DNA of 64,000 nt from Apostichopus japonicus (GCF_037975245.1 NC_092582.1:26078077-26142076); one strand, 5' to 3'. Shown: positions 46,143-58,568, counted from the first letter of the stretch. Notes: generated from the sequence alone by a model not told the origin. Numbers and translations: made by a program.

Positions 46143-46596
46143 CAGGCGCAGCGGAACGGAAAAATTATTGGGGGGGGGGGGGGCTAATGTGTGGAGACTA
46201 TCTAAGCGGAGCGCCACCATCGGTTGGCGCGGAGCGTACAAGAAAATTCTTGTTTTTTCAAACCCACAGATGGCCGGAAACGGCACTTCCCGAGTGCTTT
46301 ATGCTGCGAATACCTAGCCCTAGATATGGGTCTCAAGCCTGCAATTTCTCAGACTGCACGTAAAAGTCTGTAAAAACATTGTAATTTGTATATTCGATGG
46401 TGTTTTTACACCTATATAGTATACGTGTGCATCGGACAGATCGACAAGTATGCATTGAAAAATGGGCAGATGCACGTTTCGGAGCCTCGGTAAATATTGG
46501 GGGGGGGGGGGCTTATCAGGCATTTGCCCCCTCAACTTTTTCATTGGGGGCTGAGCTCCCCCCCCAAGCCCCCCCCCCCCGGTTCCGCCGCCACTG
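46143..46596 (+). mobile_element. Internally deleted family 1 element (454 bp)
   Basis: CAGGCGCAGCGGAACGG to CCGCCGCCACTG, flanked by GCCGAAAG (46,135-46,142) and GCCGAATG (46,597-46,604), an 8-bp duplication with one change. Compared with other copies, sequence between GATGGTGTTTT and ACACCTATATAGTATACG is missing, joining the left and right parts directly. Confidence 0.88.
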
Positions 46597-46604
46597 GCCG
46601 AATG

Positions 46605-47264
46605 ACCCAATAATGTCTTAAAGTACAATCGTAGATGAGTAGAGCTGGTGTCATCAACACTGAAGAATGTCACAAACTGAATATCTTGATCTAACAAGTG
46701 AACTAAGAGATGTTATAATGCGCTCACCCCCCCTTCCCCTATAGCCATTCCTTCCGACTCACACCGACCTTCCTTTGACACTCCAGGTATTCAGCATGTC
46801 GGTGCAACGAATATCACCTTTAATTTGCAGCGTGTTTTAGATTTCAATTCTAACCAGTACCTTATATACAGAGCAGTAGTACAACGTCCTTACTTAGTTT
46901 AATAGTGTAACTATAAATACAATGTACAAAACAACAATAACTCACACGTTGCATTTCAGCTGGAGTCTAACAATTTGTTATATTATACAAAAAGTATAAT
47001 TAAACAAGAATAAATGAACAACGGAAAACTGGCTGGGAATGATAGACAAAGAAACAGAGAATTTAAGTTTAAACAGTGAACAAAATAATTAGCATCTCAT
47101 GAATAATCATCAACCATATACATTAGCCTTAACTAACCGTCCTTAAAATTCATTACTTTAGGTGTTACATTGATGTTCTGTATGTAATGGTGAACATGTA
47201 TTATGAATGGTTGGGCCTACATTACGGACAGAAACGAAGTATACAGTCTCTGGCCCTATATGCT
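46605..47264. other. Gene-free spacer
   Basis: AT-rich sequence between the deleted element and the 30-bp array. Nothing recognisable. Confidence 0.4.
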
Positions 47265-48455
47265 ATTCAAAGTTCATTAATATCAATCAACCCATTATAA
47301 ATACCATGTACGGAAATCAACCCATTATACCTACCATGTATGCCAATCAATGCATTATACATACCATGTATGACAATCAACTCATTATACATATCATGTA
47401 TGACAATCAACTCATTATACATACCATGTATGACAATCAACTCATTATACATATCATGTATGGCAATCAACTCATTATACATACCATGTATGCCAATCAA
47501 ATTATTATACATACCATGTATGCCAATCAACCCATTATACATACCATGTATGACAATCAACCCATTATACATATCATGTATGACAATCAACTCATTATAC
47601 ATACCCTGTATGACAATCAACCCATTATACATACCATGTATGTCAATCAACTCATTATACATACCATGTACTGTATGCCAATCAACCCATTATCAATATC
47701 ATGTATGACAATCAACTCATTTTACATACCATGTATGCCAATCAACCCATTATACAAATCATGTATGACAATCAACTCATTACACATACCATGTATGCCA
47801 ATCAATTCATTATACATACCATGTATGCCAATCAACTCATTATACATACCATGTATGTCAATCAAATTATTATACATACCATGTATGACAATCAATTCAT
47901 TATACATACCATGTATGCCAATCAATTCATTATACATACCATGTATGCCAATCAACCCATTATACATATCATGTATGACAATCAACTCATTATACATACC
48001 ATGTATGGCAATCAATTCATTATACATACTGTACCATGTATACCAACAAACCCATTATACATACCATGTATGCCAATCAAATTATTATACATACCATGTA
48101 TGCCAATCAACTCATTATACATACCATGTATGACAATCAACTCATTATATATATCATGCATGACAATCAACTCATTATACATATCATGTATGACAATCAA
48201 TTCATTATACATACCATGTATGACAATCAACTCATTATACATCATGTATGACAATCAACTCATTATACATATCATGTATGACAATCAACTCATTATACAT
48301 ATCATGTATGACAATCAATTCATTATGCATACCATGTATGACAATCAACTCATTATACATACCATGTATGCCAATCAACTCATTATACATTCTGTACCAT
48401 GTATACCAACCAACCCATTATACATACCATGTATGCCAATCAACCCATTACACAG
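47265..48455. repeat. 30-bp tandem array, about 39 units
   Basis: The unit is CAATCAACTCATTATACATA + CCATGTATGA with few changes; common variants are CCCATTATAC and GCCAATCAA, and a CTGTA insertion occurs at a few places (near 47,670, 48,029 and 48,391). Because 30 is a multiple of three and the unit lacks stops in several frames, long frames appear on both strands (up to 308 codons). They translate the array and are not genes. Confidence 0.97.
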
Positions 48456-50042
48456 CATAACTACATGACTCACATGCTCATATTAGCACAAAGCTTAAAC
48501 AGTGAAAAAGTAAATAATATAGCACATAAGTAACCAGTCAACTAACCATCATAGCATATTCTGACAATGAAATATGGAATACTGTTACCTTTATAAATCA
48601 ACAATAAAGAAAAATCCTTAATAAGAAATGGTCATCAATTGAAGGGTGAAACATAAATCATGTTAAAAATGCACATCTCACACAAACAAGAAAAGTCCTC
48701 TCTACTGGAATGTCAGTGTTAGATATTACATCAGTGCTAGTCTGAAGTCTTGAGTAGATATAAAATCTGAATTTACAAACAAAACAGTCATTACTATTTA
48801 AAGCATAACAAACTCTACAAAACATAGAAAGTCTATTACCATGACAATTATCTAACCTTTTCTAGCATATTCAATATTATGTAACTACTATACAATCATA
48901 ACTATATAAGTGTTGGAGATTGGGTTCTCAAAGTTGTAAAACAAAAGAATGGCTTAGTGTAATATTGATTTAATAAATAATATAATAGATAAAATCAAGG
49001 TATATTTGTTTCCACTGACAGAGTATTTTCTGATGGAATCAATATGAAATCTGTGTTTAGGGCTAAGGAGCTGAATAGGCTTTGGTCATTCAATGCACAA
49101 ATCATACACAGCAATACAGCAGCATGTCAGCAAAATGTGAACAGAAAGATTGTAGCTTGAAACAGAGCACCATACCAATGTACCAAGAATTGAGAACAAA
49201 CATGTTGTGCATTTCAAACAACATGAAAATTATTATAGTGACCTTTATCTGTCATTTCTTGTTAACCAAAGAGGAAAATCTACATCTCAGGTGCTGATAA
49301 CATCTACTTTGGTAAGTCTGTCACTAAGTGAAGTTGTATCAAAAACAATTTCTGCTTTCATTTGTCATCATTTGGAGGACTATAAATTCATACATATTTC
49401 CCACGTAAACTTTATTAACTGATTCGTTGCTTATTTAATTTTGTTTGCAATTTCATACACACAGAAATACAGCACAGATTACTGTACCGATCACTAATAT
49501 ACTGACTATACTACTGTAAGTTATGGAAACAGACCACATTGAGTAAAAAAAAACACAACATTCTTATTTCTTTCCCCACCCCATTTCTCCCTTTTGCCTT
49601 CCATAAATGTCAAACATGCTTTGTCAATTTGCAGAAAGAAATCAAAACACAGTGTGACAAATAAATGAGACAAATAACAAACAATAACAGATGATCTGCA
49701 ACAATGTCATCAAATAATATTACAGAAGCAATTGTAACAAACCTTCCTCTTATCAACCCCCTAATTCTGTGTCTGTATCTTCCTCTTAAAATTAAAATTA
49801 CCCCCCCCCCACACACACACACACCAACCTCCCTTTATAGAGCAAAACAATACCCTCCCTTTCAAAAAGCAACTCTAACGGAATAAGATTTTAATTTAAA
49901 GATATATTTTATTTCTTAGTCTTGACAGTTGACAATTTCAGTTGTTTTAAAAATCTGATGATATACAGTTCTAGCAAAGTGTGATCTCATTAAAAGCGAG
50001 CCATACTTGCCACACTTTTACAAAGATGGAAACTAAAGATGT
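48456..50042. other. Gene-free, possibly 3' flank of the minus-strand gene
   Basis: No splice-supported exon. TTTATT at 49,908-49,913 (AATAAA on the minus strand) could serve the candidate exon ending at 50,043. A C-run followed by (CA)n lies at 49,801-49,823. Confidence 0.4.
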
Positions 50043-50127
50043 TCATTTACTTCTCAGAATCGTTTCCTGATTTTTACACGGTAATTCCCATCTGTAAACA
50101 CTTCTGTGTGTTCCACTCAGTTGAAAT
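50043..50127 (-). CDS. Candidate terminal exon, alternative 3' end
   Basis: On the minus strand a strong pyrimidine tract (TTCTTTTTTTACTGATAG) precedes a segment open in two frames. One, in the phase left by the exon at 53,909, begins FQLSGTHRSVYRWELP and ends LRSK at TGA 50,045-50,043. The other ends sooner. An AATAAA about 130 bases downstream would fit polyadenylation. Whether this exon is used, and with which upstream exon, cannot be settled without transcripts. Confidence 0.3.
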
Positions 50128-51149
50128 CTATCAGTAAAAAAAGAAAATGAATCTGAATGAGTTTATATTCAATAAATGTTCCAAAAGGCTCACAAAATAG
50201 CAAAAGAATAATTTCCGAGGAGTGAGCTATATTAAATAATACAAGAACTTTGAGATAATGCTACCAATGGTATGAAATAGTAGGAACACTGTAAATACAA
50301 AGAAACTTTAAATTTTTAAATATAGAATGGAGAGAATAATTATATCAAACCAATTTATACTGTTCTTTTACGAATAAAATCCAACATTCTTCATTAGGTG
50401 GTGTAGGAAGAGAGTTGCCCAGGTAATGCAAGACTACCAAGAGATGAGCACAGTTCTTGCCAGGCGTAAGGGGTGGGGGGTTAGATGTATATATTTATGT
50501 GACATTCATGTGTTTTCAACTACTGTAAATGTGTGAAGGATGTTAAATTTAAGCCATGATGGTACCCTGACTTGCAAAATGGTGCCAGGTCATCTTTAGA
50601 AGAGTAAACATGGTAAAAAAAAACTTATCGAGAGTACCACCTACCCTACACCTCCCTCCCCCTTCCACCTACCACAGATCAAACCAAGGAAACTGGATTC
50701 AAAGTCCTAGTCTCTTAAAGAGGGTTGATAACACAGCAAGAAGGATGAAGCTATCCACCCAAAGACTCTGATGGACCAGGATTTTCCATCAACTTTCAAG
50801 TAGATCGGTAATACCAGTTTGTGGACAGCAATTAGAATCCCTTGATAGACTTACAGTAACATGTCTTAATGTATTTAACTTGCTGGCTACCCTACACAAT
50901 ATCTCTCCCATTACTCACTATATGTATAACACAGTTCTATGTAACTGATTGATCTCAACAAGAGTATTTAATTTAGTGCCTGAAAAATGGAATTCAGCAT
51001 TCATAACTTTTAACATGTAAAGTTTTAAAGTTACAATGTGTTTTAGATGTACACAGCAGGACCCATTACCATTTAACAACATATCCATGGAGTTATAGTA
51101 TTGTAATGAAACTTATGACATCATTGATGCTTGTCTAACTGGCTTTTAC

Positions 51150-51193
51150 CTTCACTTTCCATGATCACTGATTTGTGTAGAGGCTGGTACATC
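51150..51193 (-). CDS. Candidate small internal exon
   Basis: Minus strand: acceptor CACTACAGTACAG, then G plus 14 codons (MYQPLHKSVIMESE) and one base before the donor GAAG|GTAAAAG. The upstream phase (2) matches the end of the exon at 53,909. Short and unrecognised. Confidence 0.3.
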
Positions 51194-51679
51194 CTGTACT
51201 GTAGTGTTGTGAATATGCAAGGCAAACAAATGATGAAATATGTATAAATTATTTTAGCAGTTATAGATCTATAATGGTTCATAGAGGTCAACAGGTGACC
51301 AGATTGCATGGAGGCAGACTGGCTATTAAAGGTAATATTCAAAATGATTTACTTATATTTAGTGCAAAAGAGAAATTTAAAAGATTCATACTTATCAGTA
51401 TGTTTTAGTGTTACTTAGCTCATTTCTATGTAAACCTGCTGTCAACCATTTGTTTATATATGACATGTAGGAATCTTCTTTTTCTTTGTGAAAATAGTAA
51501 ATTCAGACCTGGGTACCCACCAAACTGTGACTGTCTATGTACCTGCATGGTAACTCAATATGCTGATAATAAGTTAGGGTTGATACTGTATGTTACAGCA
51601 TGTCAGAAAACCTTGGGAGTTATCCACAATAGCTTAGTGTAATTGCAAGGGTACATGAGTGTAGCCACCCTTCTTGGTG

Positions 51680-52620
51680 TGCAAGGTTTTGTCCCCATTT
51701 CAGGAGTTAGAGGTTGAAGGTCTAATTGATGCCTTATTGTTTCATGATATGAAATGGGCTCTACCCAGGAGCTTGACCACCTTTTTGTAGTGGGAGGGGA
51801 TAAAATGTTATGTTTTCCAGAGGAGGGTGAAGGGGAGTGCTGTCCCCCCACTCTTTAAGATATTTGTAAAATGAAGGGTACTTAGATGCAAAATAGGTGG
51901 TATATGGTTTGTCACTCGTGAAACAATGTTGAAGATTTATCAACTGTGTATGTTGTACTGCATAAACATGTTATATCTTTATACACTGTACCTCACAAAT
52001 TTCTTGTACAAGTAGTCTCCCTGCATGTTATGGATCACCGTCCCGCCCCCTCCCCCTCCCCCTTGAATTTATTCTGGGGATTAAAGTCCCCACAAATAAT
52101 GCATAACACATGGTTGAAACCCTGCGGTACCCTCTCAAATTGATGCCTTATTGTTTTATATGTCAATATATGAGCTCTATGATCACGTTTTTGCAGTGGG
52201 AGGGGATAAAATGTTCCCAGAGGAGAGGTGAAGAGGAATGCTGTCCCGCACTCTTTAGGGGGAGGGGAGGGGCCATGTAATTTGTCCTGCATCCATTCTA
52301 GGTATGGGCTGATCATCATTTACAACTACATTTCTAATACAACTTTAAATCTTGCCAATGTACACAACATTAAATGGGAGGGATCACACACTTCCTCCTT
52401 GATTTTATTCTGGGAATTAAAGTCACCACGAATAATACTGCTGTAGGTTGCAACCATGCTGTACCCTCTGTCTTGATTGATTTTTTTTTTTTTGGGGGGG
52501 GGGGGAGAAATTTGGCATACATTCATTTCTAGGGATGGGTTGATCATCATTACAACTACATTTGTGATATACAAGTGTAAATCTTGCCAATGTATACAAC
52601 ATTAAATACATGCAGTTTAG
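51680..52620. repeat. Diverged long tandem repeats (~230-415-bp offsets)
   Basis: Blocks GATGCCTTATTGTTT, GTGGGAGGGGATAAAATGTT, ATTCTGGGRATTAAAGTC and GGGYTGATCATCATT each recur two times with different offsets, so the array has been rearranged. The GT-rich and G-run parts make the frames here meaningless. Confidence 0.65.
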
Positions 52621-53035
52621 AACAATTTCTGGCAAGCAATGGAAAGAGCTAGAGTAAAATGTCCACCTACAACAGCATTAAATGTGGCACCTCATGGCTT
52701 AATGAATATTCAAAAGTTATTTAAATGCTTTGACTACTGGTAATACTAGTTATATGGAGATGTAAGATCTAAAGATAACAATCCTGGTAACAGATGACGG
52801 GAGATTCCCTAATTCATTCAATCTCATCTGATTTCATTGACATTAATAGGTCAAAACAATACCCAGATATGTGGCAATGCACATGTATATAACTTCAAAG
52901 ACTTCATACTTCATAGCTTCTCAATTTCTAACACATCCATCATCAGACCAAGGTACATACTAGAAAAAAAATGAGCTTGCCTGCCATGTGGGCAATCATT
53001 ATTTTCTACAGAAGTTGAAGTATTCTGATGAACTG

Positions 53036-53099
53036 TTAATTTAGGTATCTATCAGTAGCTGTCTCCACTTTAGAGAAATCTTCCATCCACCACTGCATA
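53036..53099 (-). CDS. Candidate terminal exon of an unrecognised minus-strand gene
   Basis: The acceptor TTACTATATTTTAG is followed by one base completing the split codon from the exon at 53,909, then MQWWMEDFSKVETATDRYLN and TAA at 53,038-53,036. Phase and protein-like composition make this the preferred 3' end of the chain of exons at 53.9-58.7 kb. No clear AATAAA follows. Confidence 0.4.
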
Positions 53100-53264
53100 C
53101 TAAAATATAGTAATTGTGTTTAGTAAAGTTTGTTAGCTCTACACAACTAAACGAGTGGAATCTTAACCAGAATACAAAAATGCATTTTGGTTTTGATTCA
53201 TGTAACATGAGCAGTTTTCTTCATGAATCTGACGTAATGTATAGTGAGGGTGTACATGTTTGCA

Positions 53265-53770
53265 AGGGTTTCACGATTTGACCTCTGATGACCCCCATTT
53301 GACCTTTAACGTCCACCAGAAATAATAGGTTTCTTTAACTTAATGTGGTATTTATACACACTAAATTAGAGGTTGGCCCAAGCTTCCAGTATTGAGATAT
53401 CGTGATAACAAGGTTTACAAAATGTGACCCCTGGTGACCCTAAATGACCTTTGAAGTCCACCAAAAGCAATAGGCTTTTTTACTCTATGTGGTACTTCTA
53501 CACATCAAATACGATATTGGTTTGACCTTCCCTGCTTGAGATATCTTGTTTAAGAGGTTTTCACAATTTGACCCCTGGTGACCCCAAATGACCTTTGACC
53601 TCCACCAAAAACAATAGGCTTCTGTTACTCAATGTGGTATTTCTACACACTTAATATGAAGTCTGCCTATGCTTCCCGTCTTGAGATTTCGGCTGGGCAT
53701 CAGAAACGCACTCACACACATACGCCATCATAAATGCATAGGTTACGATTGTCATCGAAACCAAAAAGGG
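53265..53770 (+). repeat. Three tandem ~155-bp units of the TTTGACC / AATAGGCTT repeat
   Basis: TTTGACCYCTGRTGACCC, TGACCTTTGAMSTCCACCA, AATAGGCTTCT and ATGTGGTAYTTCTACACA recur three times, ending with CACACATACGCCATCAT and CATCGAAACCAAA. It is the same family as 7,215-7,545. The short frame at 53,669-53,878 lies in its tail. Confidence 0.85.
53589..53601 (-). promoter_or_regulatory. Perfect DR1 nuclear-receptor half-site pair within a repeat
   Basis: TGACCTTTGACCT is the reverse complement of AGGTCA-A-AGGTCA, the consensus for HNF4 and RXR-containing dimers. The two neighbouring units carry degraded versions (TGACCTTTAACGT and TGACCTTTGAAGT). Binding is not shown; only the sequence match is seen. 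Confidence 0.4.
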
Positions 53771-53908
53771 CATTTGATGTTATTTATAGAACTAATTGGG
53801 CAAGCTGTCTTCACCTACATACAGCCTATAGATTTGATCAAAGGTAACCAACCCAACCTGTACCATTTCACAAACTGACTGTTGAGAAATTATTTTGTCA
53901 AGACTCAC

Positions 53909-53977
53909 CTGACTATCATCCACAAGGAAGTTATGTTAGCAGTGATGTGTTCCCGCTTGACTGTTTCTTTGACTTTC
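53909..53977 (-). CDS. Putative internal exon, unrecognised protein
   Basis: Minus strand: acceptor CGCTTTATCCTCCAG and donor CAG|GTGAGTC are both strong. Of three frames, one starting in phase 2 stays open and reads KVKETVKREHITANITSLWM then IV. The 69-base length keeps phase. The best-supported exon of the chain together with 58,569-58,692. I do not recognise the family. Confidence 0.5.
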
Positions 53978-54957
53978 CTGGAGGATAAAGCGAAAATACA
54001 AAATAACTCAAATTTCCATTCATTAGATTTATCAAGGTGAATAATCATCAGGTCTGTCATCACTTCGTGTCTTATTAATAAGTATATGAATATTTATATA
54101 GCTGTAATCTCAGGGCAGCATTTATATTGTTTTCTATTTCTGTTTTTATCTTTGGGATTGTTGGACTGACATAGCTAACAGCACAGGACTAATATCATTA
54201 TTCATAGCACCTTCACCTTTGTCTGAAGCTGCTCTTTAGGAATATGTTTTGCATCTGAGGTAATCAATTCAATTAGTTATTTACAACACTTGTAGTGGTA
54301 ACTGATGTTACCTCCGAAGAGTTTTGAACCCAACCCCCCCCCCACCCCAAAAATTTTTGGGACAATTGCTGGAAGTTTTCTACCAAATTTTTGAGCTATC
54401 TTCCGTAGTATTGCAACAGAAAATAAATGTAGAAAGCACATGTGCTTGAGTTTGCTGGAAATATCTCTTGAATGGCCAGTACTGTAACTGCAGTGCAAAT
54501 AATGTACATCTTAGACAGAACACATTAAGAGAATCCTTCAACTCTGTTGAACAATGGCTAAGAATGGAATTCTGAATTACTTTGGTTTTTACTCTGAGGA
54601 CATGCATAGGATCAAGAAGCTATATGCATGTCTTGAAGCTATATGCATGTCTGGTATTACTGACTGACTGACTACATATGCACATAATACAGTAAACCAA
54701 CTAAAGACTTCCACTTAGTATATAGCTCATTGGCAATTATTATAAAGACTAGATTATTGTCAGATTTAAATTGGGTTTTAGATGCACTGAGAGGGGAAGC
54801 ATAGGAAATGTTAGAATGGGAAAGGATATATGGTTCCTGTTAGTCATTCTACATCTTATTTAACAAACACTTACTTGTGACATATGTAACATATATAGCA
54901 AGAGGAAGCACATAGGTTTCAGACAGTGTGATCATAGTAACAAAAACACAGACTCAC

Positions 54958-54988
54958 TTGCTGAGGCAGTTCTGCAGTGTGTTATTCA
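54958..54988 (-). CDS. Candidate micro-exon linking 55.5 kb to 53.9 kb
   Basis: The donor CAGCAA|GTGAGTC is good. An acceptor ending AAGAG at 54,989 is weak, but gives the phases needed on both sides (1 upstream, 2 downstream) and reads NNTLQNCLSK after the split codon. A longer version starting two bases earlier would break the phase. Confidence 0.25.
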
Positions 54989-55530
54989 CTCTTACATTAT
55001 ATATAGTAACAAACTCACTTAATACATGTCTCCATTGAAACAGAATGATGGAGAAGTATGTCACATTTTAAATGATTTATATTTCTTAGCCTCAGCAAAT
55101 CTTGTGTTTATAACAAAAGGATATAATCTCGAGAAGGTACATTACCATATTTTTTGTGGAAGTGAGGCTGGCAATACAGAGGAGTGTGGCCACGCTATAA
55201 AGCTGAGTACTACCCTTATCTGAAACCCATCACTATGACACACTGAAAAATTGTTCATTAAATATACAAATCTTTGTGTTTATTTACACATTGGCAAGCA
55301 ATACAATGTATGGCAATCAGTGCCTAATTATATATTGTGTATGTATGTTAGATTGAGACCATTATCTTCTCCTCTAGGCCCTTAGGAAGTTTGTTGATCA
55401 AGCAAGATTCAAAACATTTAGTGTTCCACCAGGATTAGGCAGTAACAAATTCACTTTCTACTCAGACTCAAATCTAATTATAACTACAACCCAGCTTACC
55501 AGTCCTGCTATACATTAATTATACACTTAC

Positions 55531-55611
55531 CATTACCATCAGCACATTGTAAAGCATTCTGTGCAAGATCCGCATCATGTGACACCAAAGATCGTCTCAA
55601 GACTGACTCCT
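55531..55611 (-). CDS. Putative internal exon, unrecognised protein
   Basis: Minus strand: two possible acceptors (CTCCTCATTAG at 55,622 or GGTAATTGTAG at 55,612) and a strong donor AATG|GTAAGTG. The frame reads ESVLRRSLVSHDADLAQNAL then QCADGN; the other frames stop. The inner acceptor gives phase 1, matching the exon at 57,007. Hydrophilic, helix-like sequence without a known motif. Confidence 0.4.
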
Positions 55612-55622
55612 CTACAATTACC

Positions 55623-57006
55623 TAATGAGGAGATAAAGACAAAGACAATAAGAATTAGTTGTCACTTATTGTATATTGAGAATATCATAACTAGATGTAT
55701 TGATGCAAACAATGAAAACCTTTGTTACAGAGTTTGCCTTTTGAATATTTACTCAAGTCATCCATTGCTCACAGATATACAAGCTAATGCTAAAATGAAT
55801 CTGTGTCGTTGAAATAACTCTATAATTGCAAGTTCATTCATTTTATTGAAAGGTGCTTTTATTTAGTTTGAATAATTTTTGAAAATTTATCCATAAACAA
55901 AACAATAGGCTAAAATTATTAACATGTTTGCAATCCTTTGGATTAGACTAAATTGATCAGCACACTTTCTAATTTGGTACTTTTAACATTATTTGGTGCA
56001 GCAGGCCAATAAAGTTGTTCATCTTTGTATGAACACCAAATTTCTAATTCTGTTACTTTGAAGTGAAGCAAAGTTTGGCCTAATTACTGGTCTAGATTGC
56101 TTTTGACAAACGATCGGTATACAAGGTATACAGAGGCTGCTCTATTATATAAATGTTGTTGTTTTTGCTTTCACAACTTTCCCAGTTACTTCATTTCCAG
56201 CTTTGCCAATAGACAGCAACCTGGTGCACCCCTCCCCCCCCCCCTCCCTACCCAAACACTCTCTTATAACTTAATTACTGAATTACACAATAACTTTAAG
56301 ATCATGAAAAGAATATATAAGCATTAAGGATTTCAGATGACATAACATGCTGAATCATACAAGAACTTGACATATTGTGTTGTATGATCTTCTATGATAG
56401 AACTGTTGCTTGTCATAGTGCAATACTCAAAACCTAGCATTATCCATGACAACTATGTAATGTGATGGGATGGGTGGACCTTGTCTTAAATTACATAATA
56501 TCCACTCAACCTGGAGACGGTGACAATAGAAAGCCTTCATTAGCATTATATGCTCACACAGGAATGAAACTGTTTCATAATGAAACAATTGATGTCTAAT
56601 GACCATTAAAATTGGTCAGATTTGAAAGATTAGAGATGTACTTGGCATCAGAATTTCATCCTCTTGAAACCTATAATTATGGTACAATTTGTAGAGATGA
56701 TACTACAATTAGAGAAACACTGAACAAAAGAGGTCTCACAGAACCCCTGAGTTTAAGATACAACCTTTAGCAGTATTCTAACTAGATTGTTCATATGTTA
56801 TGTCTTGGTTTGCAGTGATTGGAATTGATGGGGCTTGGGGGGGGGGAGGGGTGCTGGATGATAGACTTTCCGGTGTGGAAATTTTCCTTGAGGGATCATC
56901 TGATATGTCATGGAGTAAAAATATCCAATTAAACACTTGCATTCTCATGTAGGAGGGGGATGGGTGGGTGGGGTAAGAATCAGGTGTTGGACCATCTAAT
57001 CATTAC
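55623..57006. other. Probable intron, nothing else seen
   Basis: AT-rich DNA with a C-run at about 56,230 and a G-rich stretch at 56,838-56,850. No further exon with good signals was identified. The plus-strand frame at 56,097-56,327 spans the C-run and has no support. Confidence 0.35.
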
Positions 57007-57109
57007 CCTGCTCATGTAAACTACATATTCTTCCAAGAGCTGTAATCCAGATATGAAACTCGTAAATCCCTAAAACGGTCGATCTCAGGACTGAATAATT
57101 CCAGTTTAC
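57007..57109 (-). CDS. Candidate exon with two possible reading frames
   Basis: Minus strand: strong acceptor TTTTTTCTCATCATCAG and donor CAGG|GTAATG. In phase 0, which follows from the exon at 58,569, it reads NWNYSVLRSTVLGIYEFHIW and is open throughout. In phase 1 it reads KLELFSPEIDRFRDLRVSYL and then DYSSWKNM before TAG, which is at least as protein-like and would make this a terminal exon. I cannot decide between them. Confidence 0.35.
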
Positions 57110-58018
57110 CTGATGATGAGAAAAAACAAAATGCATTTGGTCATCACTTATAATGTTATTCATGTAAATTGTCATCACCCGGTCTGCAAGTAGCAGCATT
57201 CTATTATGTTACATTGTCAAACACAGAACACAGCTATTATAAACATATGGTATGCTACTGTTATTTCAAAATAATTTGCTCAGTTATAATTGTAAAGAAA
57301 TTAATGCAACTTGTGAGGAGATAATTGTATCTAATTTAGTGTGTCAGCTTTGGTGGATGGGTGTTTTTATATTATTTTTCTTCATTTAATGGCACCAGGC
57401 CCCTGGAGACTGCATTGCTTACATTGACCTAGTTACACCACTCTCTGGGGGGTCTCTTTCCAGATTTTAGATCACCAAAGATTTATAGAGTACCCTGTTC
57501 AGCTGGTCAATATGGTCAGTTCTTTCAACAAATTTAAAGAAGACACTTGTAACCTCAACATTTTGAGTTGAAAAAGTTTTGAGATAAAAAAGGTCAAAAT
57601 TTTGAAATTTGGGGACCCCCTACAAACCCCCTAAAAAAAAACACCAGCACCCCCCACTCCACACCGTTCCTCGACAAACACTTAACTACTCAGAACAATG
57701 CATAAACGCCTATAATTCTGTTAATATTTCTAACTTTTCATTAAGCAGACATGTTTGGAATGCTTTTTTCCCGCTATGTTCCTAGCAATCCACCGTACTC
57801 AAGTTGGCAAATTTAGATCAATTTTAAGATCAATTAGATTTTTTAGAATCAACTGCAGTGACTGGCTCAGGAAGTGAAAATTCTGTATTCACAGCTGCAT
57901 ATACTCAGATGAGTAGGAAGTATTTCCAATTGTGTTCTCTGTTTATAGTGGCTGGACTTACAAGGGTACTGCAAAGCTTTCCAAATCTTCAGTTTTTTCA
58001 CATAGTTTTTGGAACCTG

Positions 58019-58200
58019 CTAGCATTTTTTAGCACATGAGGACATGTCAGGAATAGAAATACTTAATCTAATTTCACTCTGTGGAAAATCTGAGTCCAAG
58101 CCGGGTGCTTCAGAAGAGCTCAATAACATCTCTGAGACTTCTTGTCCTCTTCTACCAAGTATAAAGCATTGAATACATGTTAGAGAGAAAAATGTAATTT
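58019..58200 (-). CDS. Weak candidate exon
   Basis: After TACTTGGTAG the minus strand is open for about 43 codons, with GQEVSEMLLSSSEAPGLDSD and then FPQSEIRLSISIPDM before TAG at 58,021-58,019. Composition is protein-like, but the phase does not follow from the exon at 58,569 and no good donor is present. It could be an alternative terminal exon or chance. Confidence 0.2.
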
Positions 58201-58568
58201 GTATGAAGTATAAATCTAAGCCCTGGTGAGAGTCTCTGGGGACTTCAGCTGAGGCATTTTCACTTTTCAGATATTTAATGTTCTCTGATAGTGATTTTGC
58301 AACCCTAATGGAGCAAAGGGGGGGGGGGGTGGGGAGGGGTGGCAAGTGCTCACCACCCTAATGGATGCCAGTGCTTGTATATCTTTGAATGCCCTCTAAA
58401 TGTGTTTATTTTAAACAGTATTTAGCTCTCAAATATATTCATGGAAGAAATGTTATCATGATATAATATTGATAAAGAGTGGCAGAGGAATTTAACTTTC
58501 TTAACCATGCTTGTTAGCAAGCAGTGTGGTGAATCAAGTCACAACAACCACATTTACTTCATTCTTAC

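Noticed and set aside
47207-48133. 308-codon open frame and others of similar length on both strands
   Set aside because: They are translations of a 30-bp tandem array whose length is a multiple of three; no non-repeat coding sequence is included.
47265-48455. Resemblance to a CRISPR array
   Set aside because: Units are contiguous 30-mers without unique spacers, in animal DNA, with no cas genes.
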